Shown: positions 1-8,593 of the stretch, in pieces | Position numbering within the stretch: position 1 is the first letter of the stretch | Layout of the letters: the number at the start of each line of letters is the position of its first letter | Assembly: GCF_037992945.1 (NCBI RefSeq) | Contig: NZ_CP150304.1 | Span: 371,001 to 435,000, forward strand | Reading direction: 5' to 3' | From: Peribacillus sp. FSL E2-0218 | GTDB lineage: Bacteria; Bacillota; Bacilli; Bacillales; DSM-1321 | DNA length: 64,000 nt | The notes under the pieces: generated by a model | Told to the model about the DNA's origin: nothing | Databases searched by the model: none | Seen by the model: only the letters and a program-made list of their open reading frames with translations | Made by a program: the position numbers and the translations under genes

Positions 1-782
1 TTGCAAGCATCCTAAATAGTGAGTGGGTCGGCTTTGAAAACTTCAAGTTTTTATTCAATACAAATGATGCCTGGATCATTACAAGAAATACGGTTCTATA
101 TAATTTAGTCTTTATCGTGGTAGGGCTTGTATTAGCAGTGTTTGTAGCGATTGTTCTAAATGAGCTTGCAAATAAGAAGTTGTCGAAAATTTACCAAACA
201 GGAATGCTGTTTCCACACTTTTTATCATGGGTTGTTGTTAGTTATTTTGTCTTTACGTTTCTAAGCGTGGATAGAGGATTGCTTAATAATATACTTTTAT
301 GGTTTGGAGTGGAAGATCCCATATCCTGGTATAACGAAGCGGAATATTGGCCTTTCATTATCGTTCTAACAAGTATGTGGAAGGGCGTTGGTTACGGAAG
401 TATCGTTTATTTAGCAGCTATAGTCGGGATTGATAAAAACTATTACGAAGCCGCTATGATAGATGGCGCCAATAAGTGGCAACAAATTCGTAATATTACA
501 ATTCCGATGATTACACCGCTCATTGTTATTTTAACCATTTTAAATGTTGGGAGGATTTTTAGTGCAGACTTTGGTCTGTTTTTTCAGGTTCCTCGTGATT
601 CAGGTCCATTATATTCCGTAACAAACGTTATAGATACTTATGTATACCGTGGGATAACGACAATGGGTGATATTAGTATGAGTACGGCCGCTGGTCTTTA
701 TCAATCAATTGTAGGGTTTGCCTTAGTCATGCTGACAAATTATCTTGTTCAGAAGGTTGATAAAGAATATGCCCTCTTTTAA
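1..782 (+). CDS. Carbohydrate ABC transporter permease, LplB-like (5' partial)
   Basis: The reading frame is open from base 3 of the window, so the N-terminus lies upstream; the GTG at 117 is internal. The protein is a polytopic membrane permease of the MalF/LplB (binding-protein-dependent transport) family. The cytoplasmic EAA loop that docks on the ATPase is visible as EAAMIDGANKWQQIRNITIP. It is followed after 35 bases by a second permease and then a binding lipoprotein, the usual LplB-LplC-LplA order. No ATPase gene is present here; such systems commonly share an MsmX-type ATPase encoded elsewhere (established for Bacillus). The substrate is inferred from the downstream GH1 enzyme and kinases to be a beta-glucoside or similar oligosaccharide. 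Confidence 0.9.
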   Translation, partial: ASILNSEWVGFENFKFLFNTNDAWIITRNTVLYNLVFIVVGLVLAVFVAIVLNELANKKLSKIYQTGMLFPHFLSWVVVSYFVFTFLSVDRGLLNNILLWFGVEDPISWYNEAEYWPFIIVLTSMWKGVGYGSIVYLAAIVGIDKNYYEAAMIDGANKWQQIRNITIPMITPLIVILTILNVGRIFSADFGLFFQVPRDSGPLYSVTNVIDTYVYRGITTMGDISMSTAAGLYQSIVGFALVMLTNYLVQKVDKEYALF

Positions 783-817
783 AAAATCGAGAGAGAAAGG
801 AGAGTGGCCGCAGTTTT

Positions 818-1816
818 GTGGCAAATACAATGATAACAAATCAACATAGCTCTCAACCTACTCCATTAAACAAAGGCAATGCCCAAAATCAAGTGAATCA
901 ACCACATAAGCGTAAGAAAAAGTACACACCACATGGTCTAAGCGGATTTCCTAACCTGATTATGAATATATTGTTTGCGGCATTTTCTATGATGTGTATC
1001 TTTCCATTTCTATATGTAATCGTCATCTCTTTAACGGATGAAAAAACCTTAGCTCGAAATGGATATCAGCTGTTACCTGAAATATGGAGTTTCGAAGCAT
1101 ATCGATACTTGTGGCAAATGAAGGATCAGTTACTGCAATCTTATACGATAACGATTGTAGTAACGGTGCTTGGTACACTTGTCAGTGTAATGATGATTTC
1201 ATTATATGCCTATGCCATTTCCAGAAAGCAATTCAAATATCGCGGATTCTTTACTTTTATTGCATTCTTCACGATGCTATTCAGTGGAGGACTAGTTCCT
1301 TTCTATATAGTAGCAACCCAGTTTTTACATTTACGTAACTCCATTTGGGCTTTGATCTTACCACTCGCAATGAATGCATTCTACATTCTAATCATGAGGA
1401 CCTTTTTCCAAAGGTCTGTACCAGAATCCATTTTGGAGTCGGCTAGAATTGATGGAGCGAGTGAATTAAGGATATTTGTCAAAATTGTCATTCCACTATC
1501 ATTGCCAGGTCTTGCAACGATTGCCCTTTTTAGTACATTGGGTTACTGGAATGATTGGTTTAATGCATTGTTGTTCATTGATGAAGCGCACTTGGTGCCA
1601 CTACAGTCTATGCTGATGAAAATTGAAAACAATATAGAATTTTTAAGGCAAAATTCGTTAGCAGGAGGTTTACAAAATGATTTATTAAGTGCAGTACCTC
1701 AGGATGCTGCAAAAATGGCAATGGTCGTTATTTCAACTTTGCCAATAGCGATTGCCTATCCGTTTTTCCAAAAATACTTTGTTAATGGATTGACAATCGG
1801 CGGGGTTAAGGAATAA
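818..1816 (+). CDS. Carbohydrate ABC transporter permease, LplC-like
   Basis: Second permease of the same importer, MalG/LplC family, with an Arg/Lys-rich cytoplasmic N-terminus of about 45 residues and then six predicted membrane segments. The EAA loop reads ESARIDGASELRIFVKIVIP in the second half. The GTG at 818 has an AAAGGAG sequence 15 bases upstream, which is rather far; the in-frame ATG at 830 is an alternative start. It is transcribed with the upstream LplB-like gene and the downstream binding protein. The C-terminal half contains the DLLSAVPQDAAKMAMVVIST region typical of this subfamily. Confidence 0.9.
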   Translation: MANTMITNQHSSQPTPLNKGNAQNQVNQPHKRKKKYTPHGLSGFPNLIMNILFAAFSMMCIFPFLYVIVISLTDEKTLARNGYQLLPEIWSFEAYRYLWQMKDQLLQSYTITIVVTVLGTLVSVMMISLYAYAISRKQFKYRGFFTFIAFFTMLFSGGLVPFYIVATQFLHLRNSIWALILPLAMNAFYILIMRTFFQRSVPESILESARIDGASELRIFVKIVIPLSLPGLATIALFSTLGYWNDWFNALLFIDEAHLVPLQSMLMKIENNIEFLRQNSLAGGLQNDLLSAVPQDAAKMAMVVISTLPIAIAYPFFQKYFVNGLTIGGVKE

Positions 1817-1855
1817 TTGATTTTTGAAAAAAACAAATAAAAGGGGGGAGTTAAA

Positions 1856-3310
1856 ATGAATAAGAAGTTAGCTATCATTCTAGTACTCTTATTAAGTTTA
1901 TCAACATTTTTAGCTGCATGTAGTGGAGGGGATTCAGAAAAAACGAGCGGAAGTAAAGCGGGTGAAGGAAAACCTTATGAAATTACGTGGTACACGATCG
2001 GGACACCTCAAAAAGATGCTGATAAAGTCATGGAGGAAGTAAGTAAATACACGAAAGAAAAAATTAACGCCACCGTTAAAATGAGACAGATCGACTGGGG
2101 CGATTATGATCAAAAAATGCAAGTTATGATTGCTTCAGGTGAATCATTTGATATTGCCTATACTGCAGGAGGAAACTATGTGTTAAATGCACAAAAAGGG
2201 GCATTTAAAGACTTGAATGAACTTCTTGACACACATGGAAAAGAATTGAAAGCAACGATTGATCCAGCTTACTTAGAAGGAGCTAAAATTGATGGAAAGC
2301 TTTATGGCATTCCTTCAAACAAAGAAGTAGGTCAGCAAAGCGTGTACGTATTCAATAAGGATATCGTCGATAAATATAATATGGATATTTCAAGCATTCA
2401 CTCATTGAAAGACTTGAAGCCTTTATTGCAAACCGTTAAAGAAAATGAGCCAGACTTTACACCGATTGCCACTTTCAAACCGTATCTACCATTTGATTAT
2501 GTATTGGAAGATGAATTGCCGTTTGCGTTTCCTCTAGAGGGAGATAAAGGAAAAGTAGTTAATATCTTTGAATCGGATATTATGATGGAAACGTTAAAAA
2601 CGATGCACGAATACTATAAAGCGGGTTATATAAAAGCGGATGCAGCCACAAGTACAGATCCATGGCCGTTAGAGGTACAAAACTGGTTCGTACGTAAAGA
2701 AATGTACCAGCCATATGCGGAATTGATATGGTCCCGTTCTGCAGGTTATAACGTAGCCGTCCAACCGATGCATGATCCGATTACATTTAACAACTCTGTA
2801 ACAGGCGCCATTCAAGCTATCTCTGCAACTTCCAAAAATCCAGAAAAGGCCATGGCGTTCTTAAATCTATTGAATACAGATCCATACCTTCGCAATTTAA
2901 TTGATAGAGGCATTGAAGGCGTGCATTACGAAGAGGAAGATAACGGAAAAATTAAAGACCTTCCTGCCCGTATAGAAAGCTACAACATGCCAAGTTACTC
3001 TCTAGGAAACCATTTCATTCTTAAATTATATGAAAATGATCCCGAAGATAAATGGGATGCGTTCAAAAAATTCAATGAGGCATCCGTTCAAGCACCAACC
3101 TTAGGTTTTTATTTCGATACGAATCCTGTCCGAACGGAGATCGCGGCAATCGCGAACGTTGCGAATGAATATGCACCTCCCCTGTTAACTGGAAGTGTTG
3201 ACCCTGAGAAATATTTGCCAAAGGCCAATAAGAAGTTTAAAGAAGCTGGATTGGATAAAGTGCTGGCAGAAATTCAAAAACAATATGATGAGTGGAAGAA
3301 AGATAACTAA
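1856..3310 (+). CDS. Extracellular sugar-binding lipoprotein, LplA-like (DUF3502 type)
   Basis: Solute-binding protein for the two permeases. The N-terminus is a lipoprotein signal: MNKK, a hydrophobic core, then the lipobox LAAC with Cys22 as the acylated residue, followed by a Gly/Ser-rich linker. The C-terminal end, with PEKYLPKANKKFKEAGLDKV and an acidic/lysine tail, resembles the DUF3502 region of LplA-type proteins. A strong Shine-Dalgarno (AAGGGGGGAG) precedes the ATG. At 484 residues it is of normal length. A hairpin after the stop (3332-3365) could keep the binding protein more abundant than the enzymes downstream. Substrate is inferred only from the neighbouring GH1 gene. Confidence 0.9.
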   Translation: MNKKLAIILVLLLSLSTFLAACSGGDSEKTSGSKAGEGKPYEITWYTIGTPQKDADKVMEEVSKYTKEKINATVKMRQIDWGDYDQKMQVMIASGESFDIAYTAGGNYVLNAQKGAFKDLNELLDTHGKELKATIDPAYLEGAKIDGKLYGIPSNKEVGQQSVYVFNKDIVDKYNMDISSIHSLKDLKPLLQTVKENEPDFTPIATFKPYLPFDYVLEDELPFAFPLEGDKGKVVNIFESDIMMETLKTMHEYYKAGYIKADAATSTDPWPLEVQNWFVRKEMYQPYAELIWSRSAGYNVAVQPMHDPITFNNSVTGAIQAISATSKNPEKAMAFLNLLNTDPYLRNLIDRGIEGVHYEEEDNGKIKDLPARIESYNMPSYSLGNHFILKLYENDPEDKWDAFKKFNEASVQAPTLGFYFDTNPVRTEIAAIANVANEYAPPLLTGSVDPEKYLPKANKKFKEAGLDKVLAEIQKQYDEWKKDN

Positions 3311-3331
3311 TAGATCTCATTCAGGAGGCAA

Positions 3332-3365
3332 AGTCGGAGAGTTAATTTTCCGGCTGCTTTCTTTT
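3332..3365 (+). terminator. Intercistronic hairpin after the binding-protein gene
   Basis: AGTCGGA (3332-3338) pairs with TCCGGCT (3349-3355) with one G-U pair, followed by a T-rich run to 3365. It lies between the binding-protein gene and the GH1 gene and probably acts as a partial terminator rather than an operon end, since the GH1 ribosome site follows immediately. Confidence 0.5.
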
Positions 3366-3380
3366 TAGGGGAAGGCAGGA

Positions 3381-4793
3381 ATGAAAATGAGTATAGAAGT
3401 AGAAAAGAATATTTACCAGTTTCCGAAAGACTTTTGGTGGGGATCTGCATCATCGGCAACGCAAATGGAAGGGTTCTCCGGGGCGGATGGTAAAGGGAAG
3501 AATATATGGGACCACTGGTATGAAACAGAACCGAATCGTTTTCACCAAGGTATTGGACCGGATAAAACTTCACTGTTTTATACGAATTTCATTGATGATA
3601 TTCCCCTCATGAAGGAAACGGGGCATAACAGTTTTCGGTTTTCTATCTCGTGGTCCCGCCTGTTTCCAAAGGGGCGTGGAGAAATGAATCCAAAGGCAAT
3701 CGACTTCTATAATTCTGTCATTGACACCTTACTGGAGAATGGAATAGAGCCTTTTGTGAATCTCTATCATTTTGACATGCCCATGGCTATGCAAGAAGAG
3801 GGTGGTTGGGAAAGCCGCTCTGTAGTCGATGCGTATGTGGAATATGCGTCTGCTTGTTTCGAGAACTTTGGAGACCGGGTGATGAAGTGGTTCACACATA
3901 ATGAGCCAATCGTACCTGTTGAATGCGGTTATTTATATGGACATCATTATCCAGCATTTTGTGACTTTGGAAAGGCTGTTCAAGTTGGGTTCCATTCTGT
4001 ATTAGCCTCCGCAAAAGCAATTAATGCATACCATGAAAAAGAGCTAGGAGGAAAAATCGGAATTATACTGAATGTCACTCCTTCTTATCCAAGAAGTAAT
4101 CACCCTGCTGACGTAGATGCTGCCGAAAAATCGGATTTACTATTCAACCGTTCCTTTCTAGATCCTTCAGTCAAAGGCACTTTTCCTGAGAAGCTAATAG
4201 AGATGTTGCGAGTAGAAAACTTTTTGCCTGAATATTTAACTGAAGATTTGGATATTATCCGAGACAATACAGTCGATTTATTAGGGATTAATTACTACCA
4301 GCCACGAAGAGTCAAGGCGAAGGAAAATATTCCGAATCCAAATGCTCCATTCCTGCCAGAACGGTACTTTGATCATTATGACATGCCAGGAAAAAAGGTG
4401 AACCCATATAGAGGCTGGGAGATTTATGAAAAGGGCGTCTACGATATTTTAAAAAACATCCAAGAAAACTATGGGAATATCGAATGTTTCATATCGGAAA
4501 GCGGTATGGGAGTTGAAGCGGAAGAGCGCTTCAAGGATGAGAGTGGAATGATTCAGGATGATTATCGAATTACCTTTTACGAAGATCATTTAAAGTGGAT
4601 TCATCAAGCACTAAATGAAGGGGTCAATGTAAAAGGGTTTCATGTATGGACATTCATGGATAACTGGTCATGGTTAAATTCATATAAGAACCGATATGGG
4701 CTAGTAGAAGTGGATTTAACTAAAAACTTCAGGCGTACAATCAAGAAATCAGGTATATGGTATAAACAATTATCTGAAAACAACGGTTTTTGA
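3381..4793 (+). CDS. GH1 family beta-glucosidase / 6-phospho-beta-glucosidase
   Basis: Glycoside hydrolase family 1, (beta/alpha)8 barrel, 470 residues, cytoplasmic (no signal). The family acid/base is Glu175 in THNEP and the nucleophile Glu373 in ISESG. In GH1 enzymes acting on free sugars a Glu sits in the DNFEW segment; here the equivalent DNWSW has Ser430. Ser plus a Tyr nine residues later (Tyr439) is the phosphate-binding arrangement of 6-phospho-GH1 enzymes such as LacG, but the usual Lys at +7 is Asn437, with Lys436 beside it. The specificity is therefore ambiguous. It follows an ABC importer and precedes two ROK kinases. An ABC importer delivers an unphosphorylated sugar, so a phospho-specific enzyme would need a kinase to act first. 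Confidence 0.88.
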   Translation: MKMSIEVEKNIYQFPKDFWWGSASSATQMEGFSGADGKGKNIWDHWYETEPNRFHQGIGPDKTSLFYTNFIDDIPLMKETGHNSFRFSISWSRLFPKGRGEMNPKAIDFYNSVIDTLLENGIEPFVNLYHFDMPMAMQEEGGWESRSVVDAYVEYASACFENFGDRVMKWFTHNEPIVPVECGYLYGHHYPAFCDFGKAVQVGFHSVLASAKAINAYHEKELGGKIGIILNVTPSYPRSNHPADVDAAEKSDLLFNRSFLDPSVKGTFPEKLIEMLRVENFLPEYLTEDLDIIRDNTVDLLGINYYQPRRVKAKENIPNPNAPFLPERYFDHYDMPGKKVNPYRGWEIYEKGVYDILKNIQENYGNIECFISESGMGVEAEERFKDESGMIQDDYRITFYEDHLKWIHQALNEGVNVKGFHVWTFMDNWSWLNSYKNRYGLVEVDLTKNFRRTIKKSGIWYKQLSENNGF

Positions 4794-4854
4794 TTGATGG
4801 AAGAGCGCTGATGAGCGATTGTTCTATCAGGATATCACGAAGGAAGTGAAGGGA

Positions 4855-5775
4855 ATGGACAAGTATCTTCTTGGCATCGATTTGGGTGGAACAAACTTGA
4901 GAATGGCCGTCGTTACATCGGAAGGCAACCTTATAGAAGAGGTCAAAGTAAAAACGGAAAGTGACAAAGGACCGAAACATGTCATCCATAACATGATCAC
5001 CATATGCGAAGGGCTGCTTCAAAAACGAAATATTGAAGCGATAGGGATCGGAGCTCCCGGTCCTTTAGATTCAAAGCAAGGGATTATTTTAAACCCTCCC
5101 AATTTACCAGGGTGGGATGAGGTTCCTTTAACTCTAATCTTAAAAGAAGCTTTAGGGAAAAAGGTAGTACTCGATAACGATGCCAACGCAGCTGCTTTAG
5201 CGGAAGCAGCAATTGGGGCAGGCAAAGGAAAAGAATCCGTATTTTATATGACAATCAGTACAGGAATCGGTGGAGGATATATCTATCGAAATCAGTTGAT
5301 TCAAGGTGCCAATTTCTGTGCGGGTGAAGTTGGCAACATGGTGGTTAATCCAGATGGACCACCGCACCCTATACTGAATGTTGGCTCTTTGGAATCTTTG
5401 GCAAGCGGTACTGCTGTGCACCGTCTTGGAAAAGAAAAGGTAGGTATGGCAGGAGATGCGGGTGAAGTGTTTACTCTGGCGATGAACGGTCAGCAGGAAG
5501 CGGAGGAGATTGTTGATACGGTGCTAACTTATTTGGCAAAAGGAATCTCCAATATCGTTCATACAATTGATCCGCATATCATCGTGTTAGGCGGGGGAGT
5601 CATGCAATCAAAAGAGTATATAATGCCGCTTCTTCTTGAAAAAGTAAATGATTACTTATATCCACAGCTACGTAATAAGGTACAAATTGAATGTGCCTCG
5701 TTAGGAACAAAAGCGGGTGTTATCGGAGCGGCACTGTTGACACAGCAAGGGTATTCCGGTAAGGGAAGGGGATGA
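4855..5775 (+). CDS. ROK family sugar kinase (glucokinase-like), zinc motif missing
   Basis: ATP-dependent hexose kinase of the ROK/NagC family, about 306 residues. The phosphate-1 motif DLGGTN starts near residue 9, and DNDANAAALAEA and STGIGGG carry the catalytic Asp and phosphate-2 region. I chose ATG 4855 because AAGGAAG lies 8 bases upstream; an earlier TTG at 4819 is possible. The ROK zinc signature (His, then CxCGxxGC) is absent: GEVG is followed by Asn rather than His, and no cysteines occur before the SLESLASGTA segment. It overlaps the next kinase by 4 bases (ATGA), so they are translationally coupled. Probable role: phosphorylating glucose, or the imported glucoside. Confidence 0.85.
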   Translation: MDKYLLGIDLGGTNLRMAVVTSEGNLIEEVKVKTESDKGPKHVIHNMITICEGLLQKRNIEAIGIGAPGPLDSKQGIILNPPNLPGWDEVPLTLILKEALGKKVVLDNDANAAALAEAAIGAGKGKESVFYMTISTGIGGGYIYRNQLIQGANFCAGEVGNMVVNPDGPPHPILNVGSLESLASGTAVHRLGKEKVGMAGDAGEVFTLAMNGQQEAEEIVDTVLTYLAKGISNIVHTIDPHIIVLGGGVMQSKEYIMPLLLEKVNDYLYPQLRNKVQIECASLGTKAGVIGAALLTQQGYSGKGRG

Positions 5776-6671
5776 CAATGAAAGCTTACATGGTGCTAGA
5801 TATTGGCGGAACTTACATAAAGTATGCGGTGATGGATGACAAATCAAAGAAACTGGAATGGGGGAAGATTCCAACCCCTAAAGAAGGATTAGATATATTT
5901 TTAGATCGAATCACCGAAATAGTACATCATTATTCGAATTCATTTGACATTCAAGGCATCGCTTTAAGTTCGCCTGGTGCCGTAGATGTGGCAACAGGGT
6001 TTGTTGGCGGCGCAAGTGCTATTCCCTTTATACATGGCATTTACATGACAGAAAAACTAAAGGAACGAACAGGGCTGCAGGTGTCCATTGAAAACGATGC
6101 GAACTGCGCGGCATTGGCAGAAGGCTGGCTGGGTGTAGCAAAAGGAACTGATTTTTACATTTGTATTGTAATTGGTACAGGAATTGGCGGGGCAATCGTG
6201 ATTAACCAATCCATTCTCCGTGGAGCTAACCTCCATGGAGGGGAGTTTGGATACATGATCATGGGTGAATCAGGTAAGAGCCCTCTACAATCAACTTGGA
6301 GCAATGTTGCATCGACAAACTCACTTGTAGAAGAAGTCGAACGGAAAAAATCTCTAGCAAGGGGAACGTTGGACGGTGAAGAAATATTTCGATTGGCGGA
6401 AGCAGGAGATACGATTGCGAATGAATGCATTGCCAACCTATTTAAGAAACTGGCAACGGGAATCTATAATTTGAAGTATGTACTAGATCCTGACAAGATT
6501 CTAATCGGCGGGGGAATCAGCAAGCGCCCGGATGTAATAGAAGGCATAAATAGTGAACTGGCACAATTGAAGAATGATATCTCTACATTGGATATTACGG
6601 TTGAAGCTTGTAAATTTGAAAACGATGCAAACTTGATTGGCGCCCTCTTTCATTTCCTGAATCGAAAATAG
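5772..6671 (+). CDS. ROK family kinase, possible beta-glucoside kinase (BglK-like)
   Basis: Second ROK kinase, 299 residues, only distantly similar to the preceding one. DIGGTYIKYAV forms the phosphate-1 loop, ENDANCAALAEGWLG holds the catalytic Asp, and IGTGIGGAIV the phosphate-2 loop. The zinc-binding CxCGxxGC motif is again replaced (GEFGYMIMGESGKSPLQSTW). ROK beta-glucoside kinases of the BglK type, known in Klebsiella and Listeria, phosphorylate cellobiose-like sugars and lack the zinc motif, so this could be the enzyme that creates substrate for a phospho-GH1. That is inference; a glucokinase, allokinase or regulatory role is possible. The start is the ATG of the ATGA overlap with the first kinase. 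Confidence 0.82.
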   Translation: MTMKAYMVLDIGGTYIKYAVMDDKSKKLEWGKIPTPKEGLDIFLDRITEIVHHYSNSFDIQGIALSSPGAVDVATGFVGGASAIPFIHGIYMTEKLKERTGLQVSIENDANCAALAEGWLGVAKGTDFYICIVIGTGIGGAIVINQSILRGANLHGGEFGYMIMGESGKSPLQSTWSNVASTNSLVEEVERKKSLARGTLDGEEIFRLAEAGDTIANECIANLFKKLATGIYNLKYVLDPDKILIGGGISKRPDVIEGINSELAQLKNDISTLDITVEACKFENDANLIGALFHFLNRK

Positions 6672-6872
6672 GGAGCTTCTTACCTGACACTAGCACGAAT
6701 AAAGAACGGAATAACAAAATGATCGGTAAAATGTGAGTGCCAATCGTTAGGTAGGTTGCTGCTCCTATAAAAAAACGATCGCTATAAGTTTCTTGTTTGA
6801 ATTCTATTAAAAAGGATGACTTTAATAATATAAACTTACCTCCTGCATATAAATGGATCATGGAGGTGCCTT

Positions 6873-8027
6873 ATGAAATTCAAAAGGGTTGGTTTTTTAA
6901 TCATTACTAGTTCAACGATTTTGGTTACTCTTTCAATCATTATTAGCGGATTCATCATCAGTTTAAACATTAGCTACCAATATAAATTCATTCAAGATTC
7001 TTTAAAACATGTGAAATCAGAGAAATTATTTTCTCAAGTAATGCGTACGGAAAATCATTATTTCTTTCAAGATACCGGTGAAAATTGGCTAACATTAGGA
7101 AGCGTTTCAATGTATCTAATGGAGTTAGGTGTAAATATAAGGACGGATGATATTAGAACGTTTTTAGGGAGTGAACTGCCAGGACTATCCGCTTACGATT
7201 ATGAAATTGCAGTTGCCGGAGAAGGGACTGATATTTCGACTTTACCCTTAGAATCTTCACCACCTACGGATGTTTTGTTAAAAGAAAGAGATGTAGTTGA
7301 AGACGAGCTACAAAATAAAGGGCATGAAGAGGATTCAACAATCAAAAATAGCCCTGAAATTCAAAATAAAACAGTATTTATCTATCAAACCCATAGTTGG
7401 GAATCGTACCTTCCTCTGTTAAGAGGTGCTAAAGTTCCGGATGATGCGATAAGTAACGACAATAGAGTTAATGTCGTCGCCCTCGGAAGTCGTTTAAGTA
7501 ATAAATTGAATGAAAAAGGTATAGGAACGGAACATGATCAAACTAACATGACTAGAGAATTGAATAAGAGACAATGGAAATCAACTAAATCTTATTCCAT
7601 GTCTGGAGCTATCATTGAAGCAAATGCAAACAAAAATGGGAAATTGGAGTATTTTATAGACATCCATCGTGATTCCTCACGTAAAGATATCACGACCAAA
7701 ACTCTAAATGGAAAAGATTACGCGAAACTTTTTTTTGTAGTCGGCAAAGGCAATGAAAAATATGAAAAAAACCTGCAGTTTGTAAAAAAATTAAATACAG
7801 AGCTTGAAAAAAGATATCCAGGTATAAGTCGTGGCATATTCCTGAAACCTAATAGTATGGGTAATGGGGTGTATAACCAAAATATCTCTGAAAAGGCCAT
7901 CCTAATTGAAGTAGGTGGCGTAGATAATGACTTTGAAGAACTAGATAGAAGTATTGATGCGTTTTCTGAAGTGTTTTCATACATCTATTGGAAAGAAAAT
8001 GAAGCGAAAGAGGTAAACGGACAATGA
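6873..8027 (+). CDS. SpoIIP-like stage II sporulation peptidoglycan hydrolase
   Basis: 384 residues with one N-terminal membrane anchor (about residues 9-33) and an extracytoplasmic C-terminal amidase/endopeptidase domain. SpoIIP cleaves peptidoglycan in the DMP complex during engulfment (established in B. subtilis). The conserved blocks are YQTHSWESY with His174, FIDIHRDS, and EVGGVDND with Glu346. GGAGGTGCC precedes ATG 6873. The usual neighbour gpr is not here, so this is likely a second spoIIP copy. The gene is AT-rich and its stop overlaps the start of the next reading frame (ATGA), resembling spoIIP operons that continue into a small yqxA-type gene. The expression context (sigma-E) cannot be read with confidence. 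Confidence 0.88.
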   Translation: MKFKRVGFLIITSSTILVTLSIIISGFIISLNISYQYKFIQDSLKHVKSEKLFSQVMRTENHYFFQDTGENWLTLGSVSMYLMELGVNIRTDDIRTFLGSELPGLSAYDYEIAVAGEGTDISTLPLESSPPTDVLLKERDVVEDELQNKGHEEDSTIKNSPEIQNKTVFIYQTHSWESYLPLLRGAKVPDDAISNDNRVNVVALGSRLSNKLNEKGIGTEHDQTNMTRELNKRQWKSTKSYSMSGAIIEANANKNGKLEYFIDIHRDSSRKDITTKTLNGKDYAKLFFVVGKGNEKYEKNLQFVKKLNTELEKRYPGISRGIFLKPNSMGNGVYNQNISEKAILIEVGGVDNDFEELDRSIDAFSEVFSYIYWKENEAKEVNGQ

Positions 8028-8377
8028 AGAAGAGAACAAATAAAAGCTCCTTGAAATGGCTTTTATTCACTTTTTCATCGACCTTCATTAGTTTGCACAT
8101 TATCCAGCATAATCCAGAAGCGGACAACGGACCGGAAGCGTTTATTGGATTCGGGCATGCGCTGCGAGGTGAAAATCCTGAAATGAAGCTTGAGATTAAG
8201 CGGATTTTCAGAGAGGACGACTATGTCGTCACCCATTCCCATCTGATCTTGAACCCGAATGATCCTGGATTGGCTCTGGCCGACTTCTTCCTGCTAGAAG
8301 ATGGCAAGGTCGTTGAGCATTGGGACGTGATCCAGACAGTGCCGGAGAAGGCTAAGAATACAAATAGCATGTTCTAA
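8024..8377 (+). CDS. Chimeric small protein: membrane-type N-terminus joined to a truncated SnoaL-like domain
   Basis: 117 residues. The first 25 or so (MKKRTNKSSLKWLLFTFSST) look like the start of a short membrane protein coupled to spoIIP by an ATGA overlap, as for YqxA-type genes. From about residue 27 the sequence switches to the C-terminal two thirds of a SnoaL/NTF2-like protein: IQHNPEADNGPEAFIGF, then THSHLILNPNDPG and DFFLLEDGKVVEHWDVIQ. SnoaL-like proteins normally have a further 30-40 residues before that point. Base composition also rises in G+C after about 8105. The simplest reading is a deletion that joined two unrelated genes in frame. Whether the product is functional is unknown. 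Confidence 0.55.
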   Translation: MKKRTNKSSLKWLLFTFSSTFISLHIIQHNPEADNGPEAFIGFGHALRGENPEMKLEIKRIFREDDYVVTHSHLILNPNDPGLALADFFLLEDGKVVEHWDVIQTVPEKAKNTNSMF

Positions 8378-8420
8378 TTGGTACGCTGCAAGCTCATCAA
8401 GCTCTTGCAGCGTACCAATT
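8376..8420 (+). terminator. 17-bp perfect inverted repeat after the SnoaL-like frame
   Basis: AATTGGTACGCTGCAAG at 8376-8392 is repeated as its exact reverse complement at 8404-8420 with an 11-base loop. There is no T-run after it. It could still act as a terminator or RNA end. It begins on the stop codon. Confidence 0.55.
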
Positions 8421-8593
8421 GGGTAACTTGTGATTCCTATATTACGCAGGCGTATCATCGCTCATAGGCGACACATCATCGAAAGAAACGAGTTTACATA
8501 TACGATCGTTATTACTAAATCATCATGTTATCAATAGTTCTTTATGCCTCGTTGCATACATGTTCGCTTTTATAAAACTTTTCCCGGCACCTT

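Noticed and set aside
6672..6861. Minus-strand frame with LTIGTHILPIILLFRSLFVL, resembling the end of a spore germination permease (GerB family)
   Set aside because: Similarity is limited to a hydrophobic stretch, and the frame overlaps the kinase gene; too weak to call.
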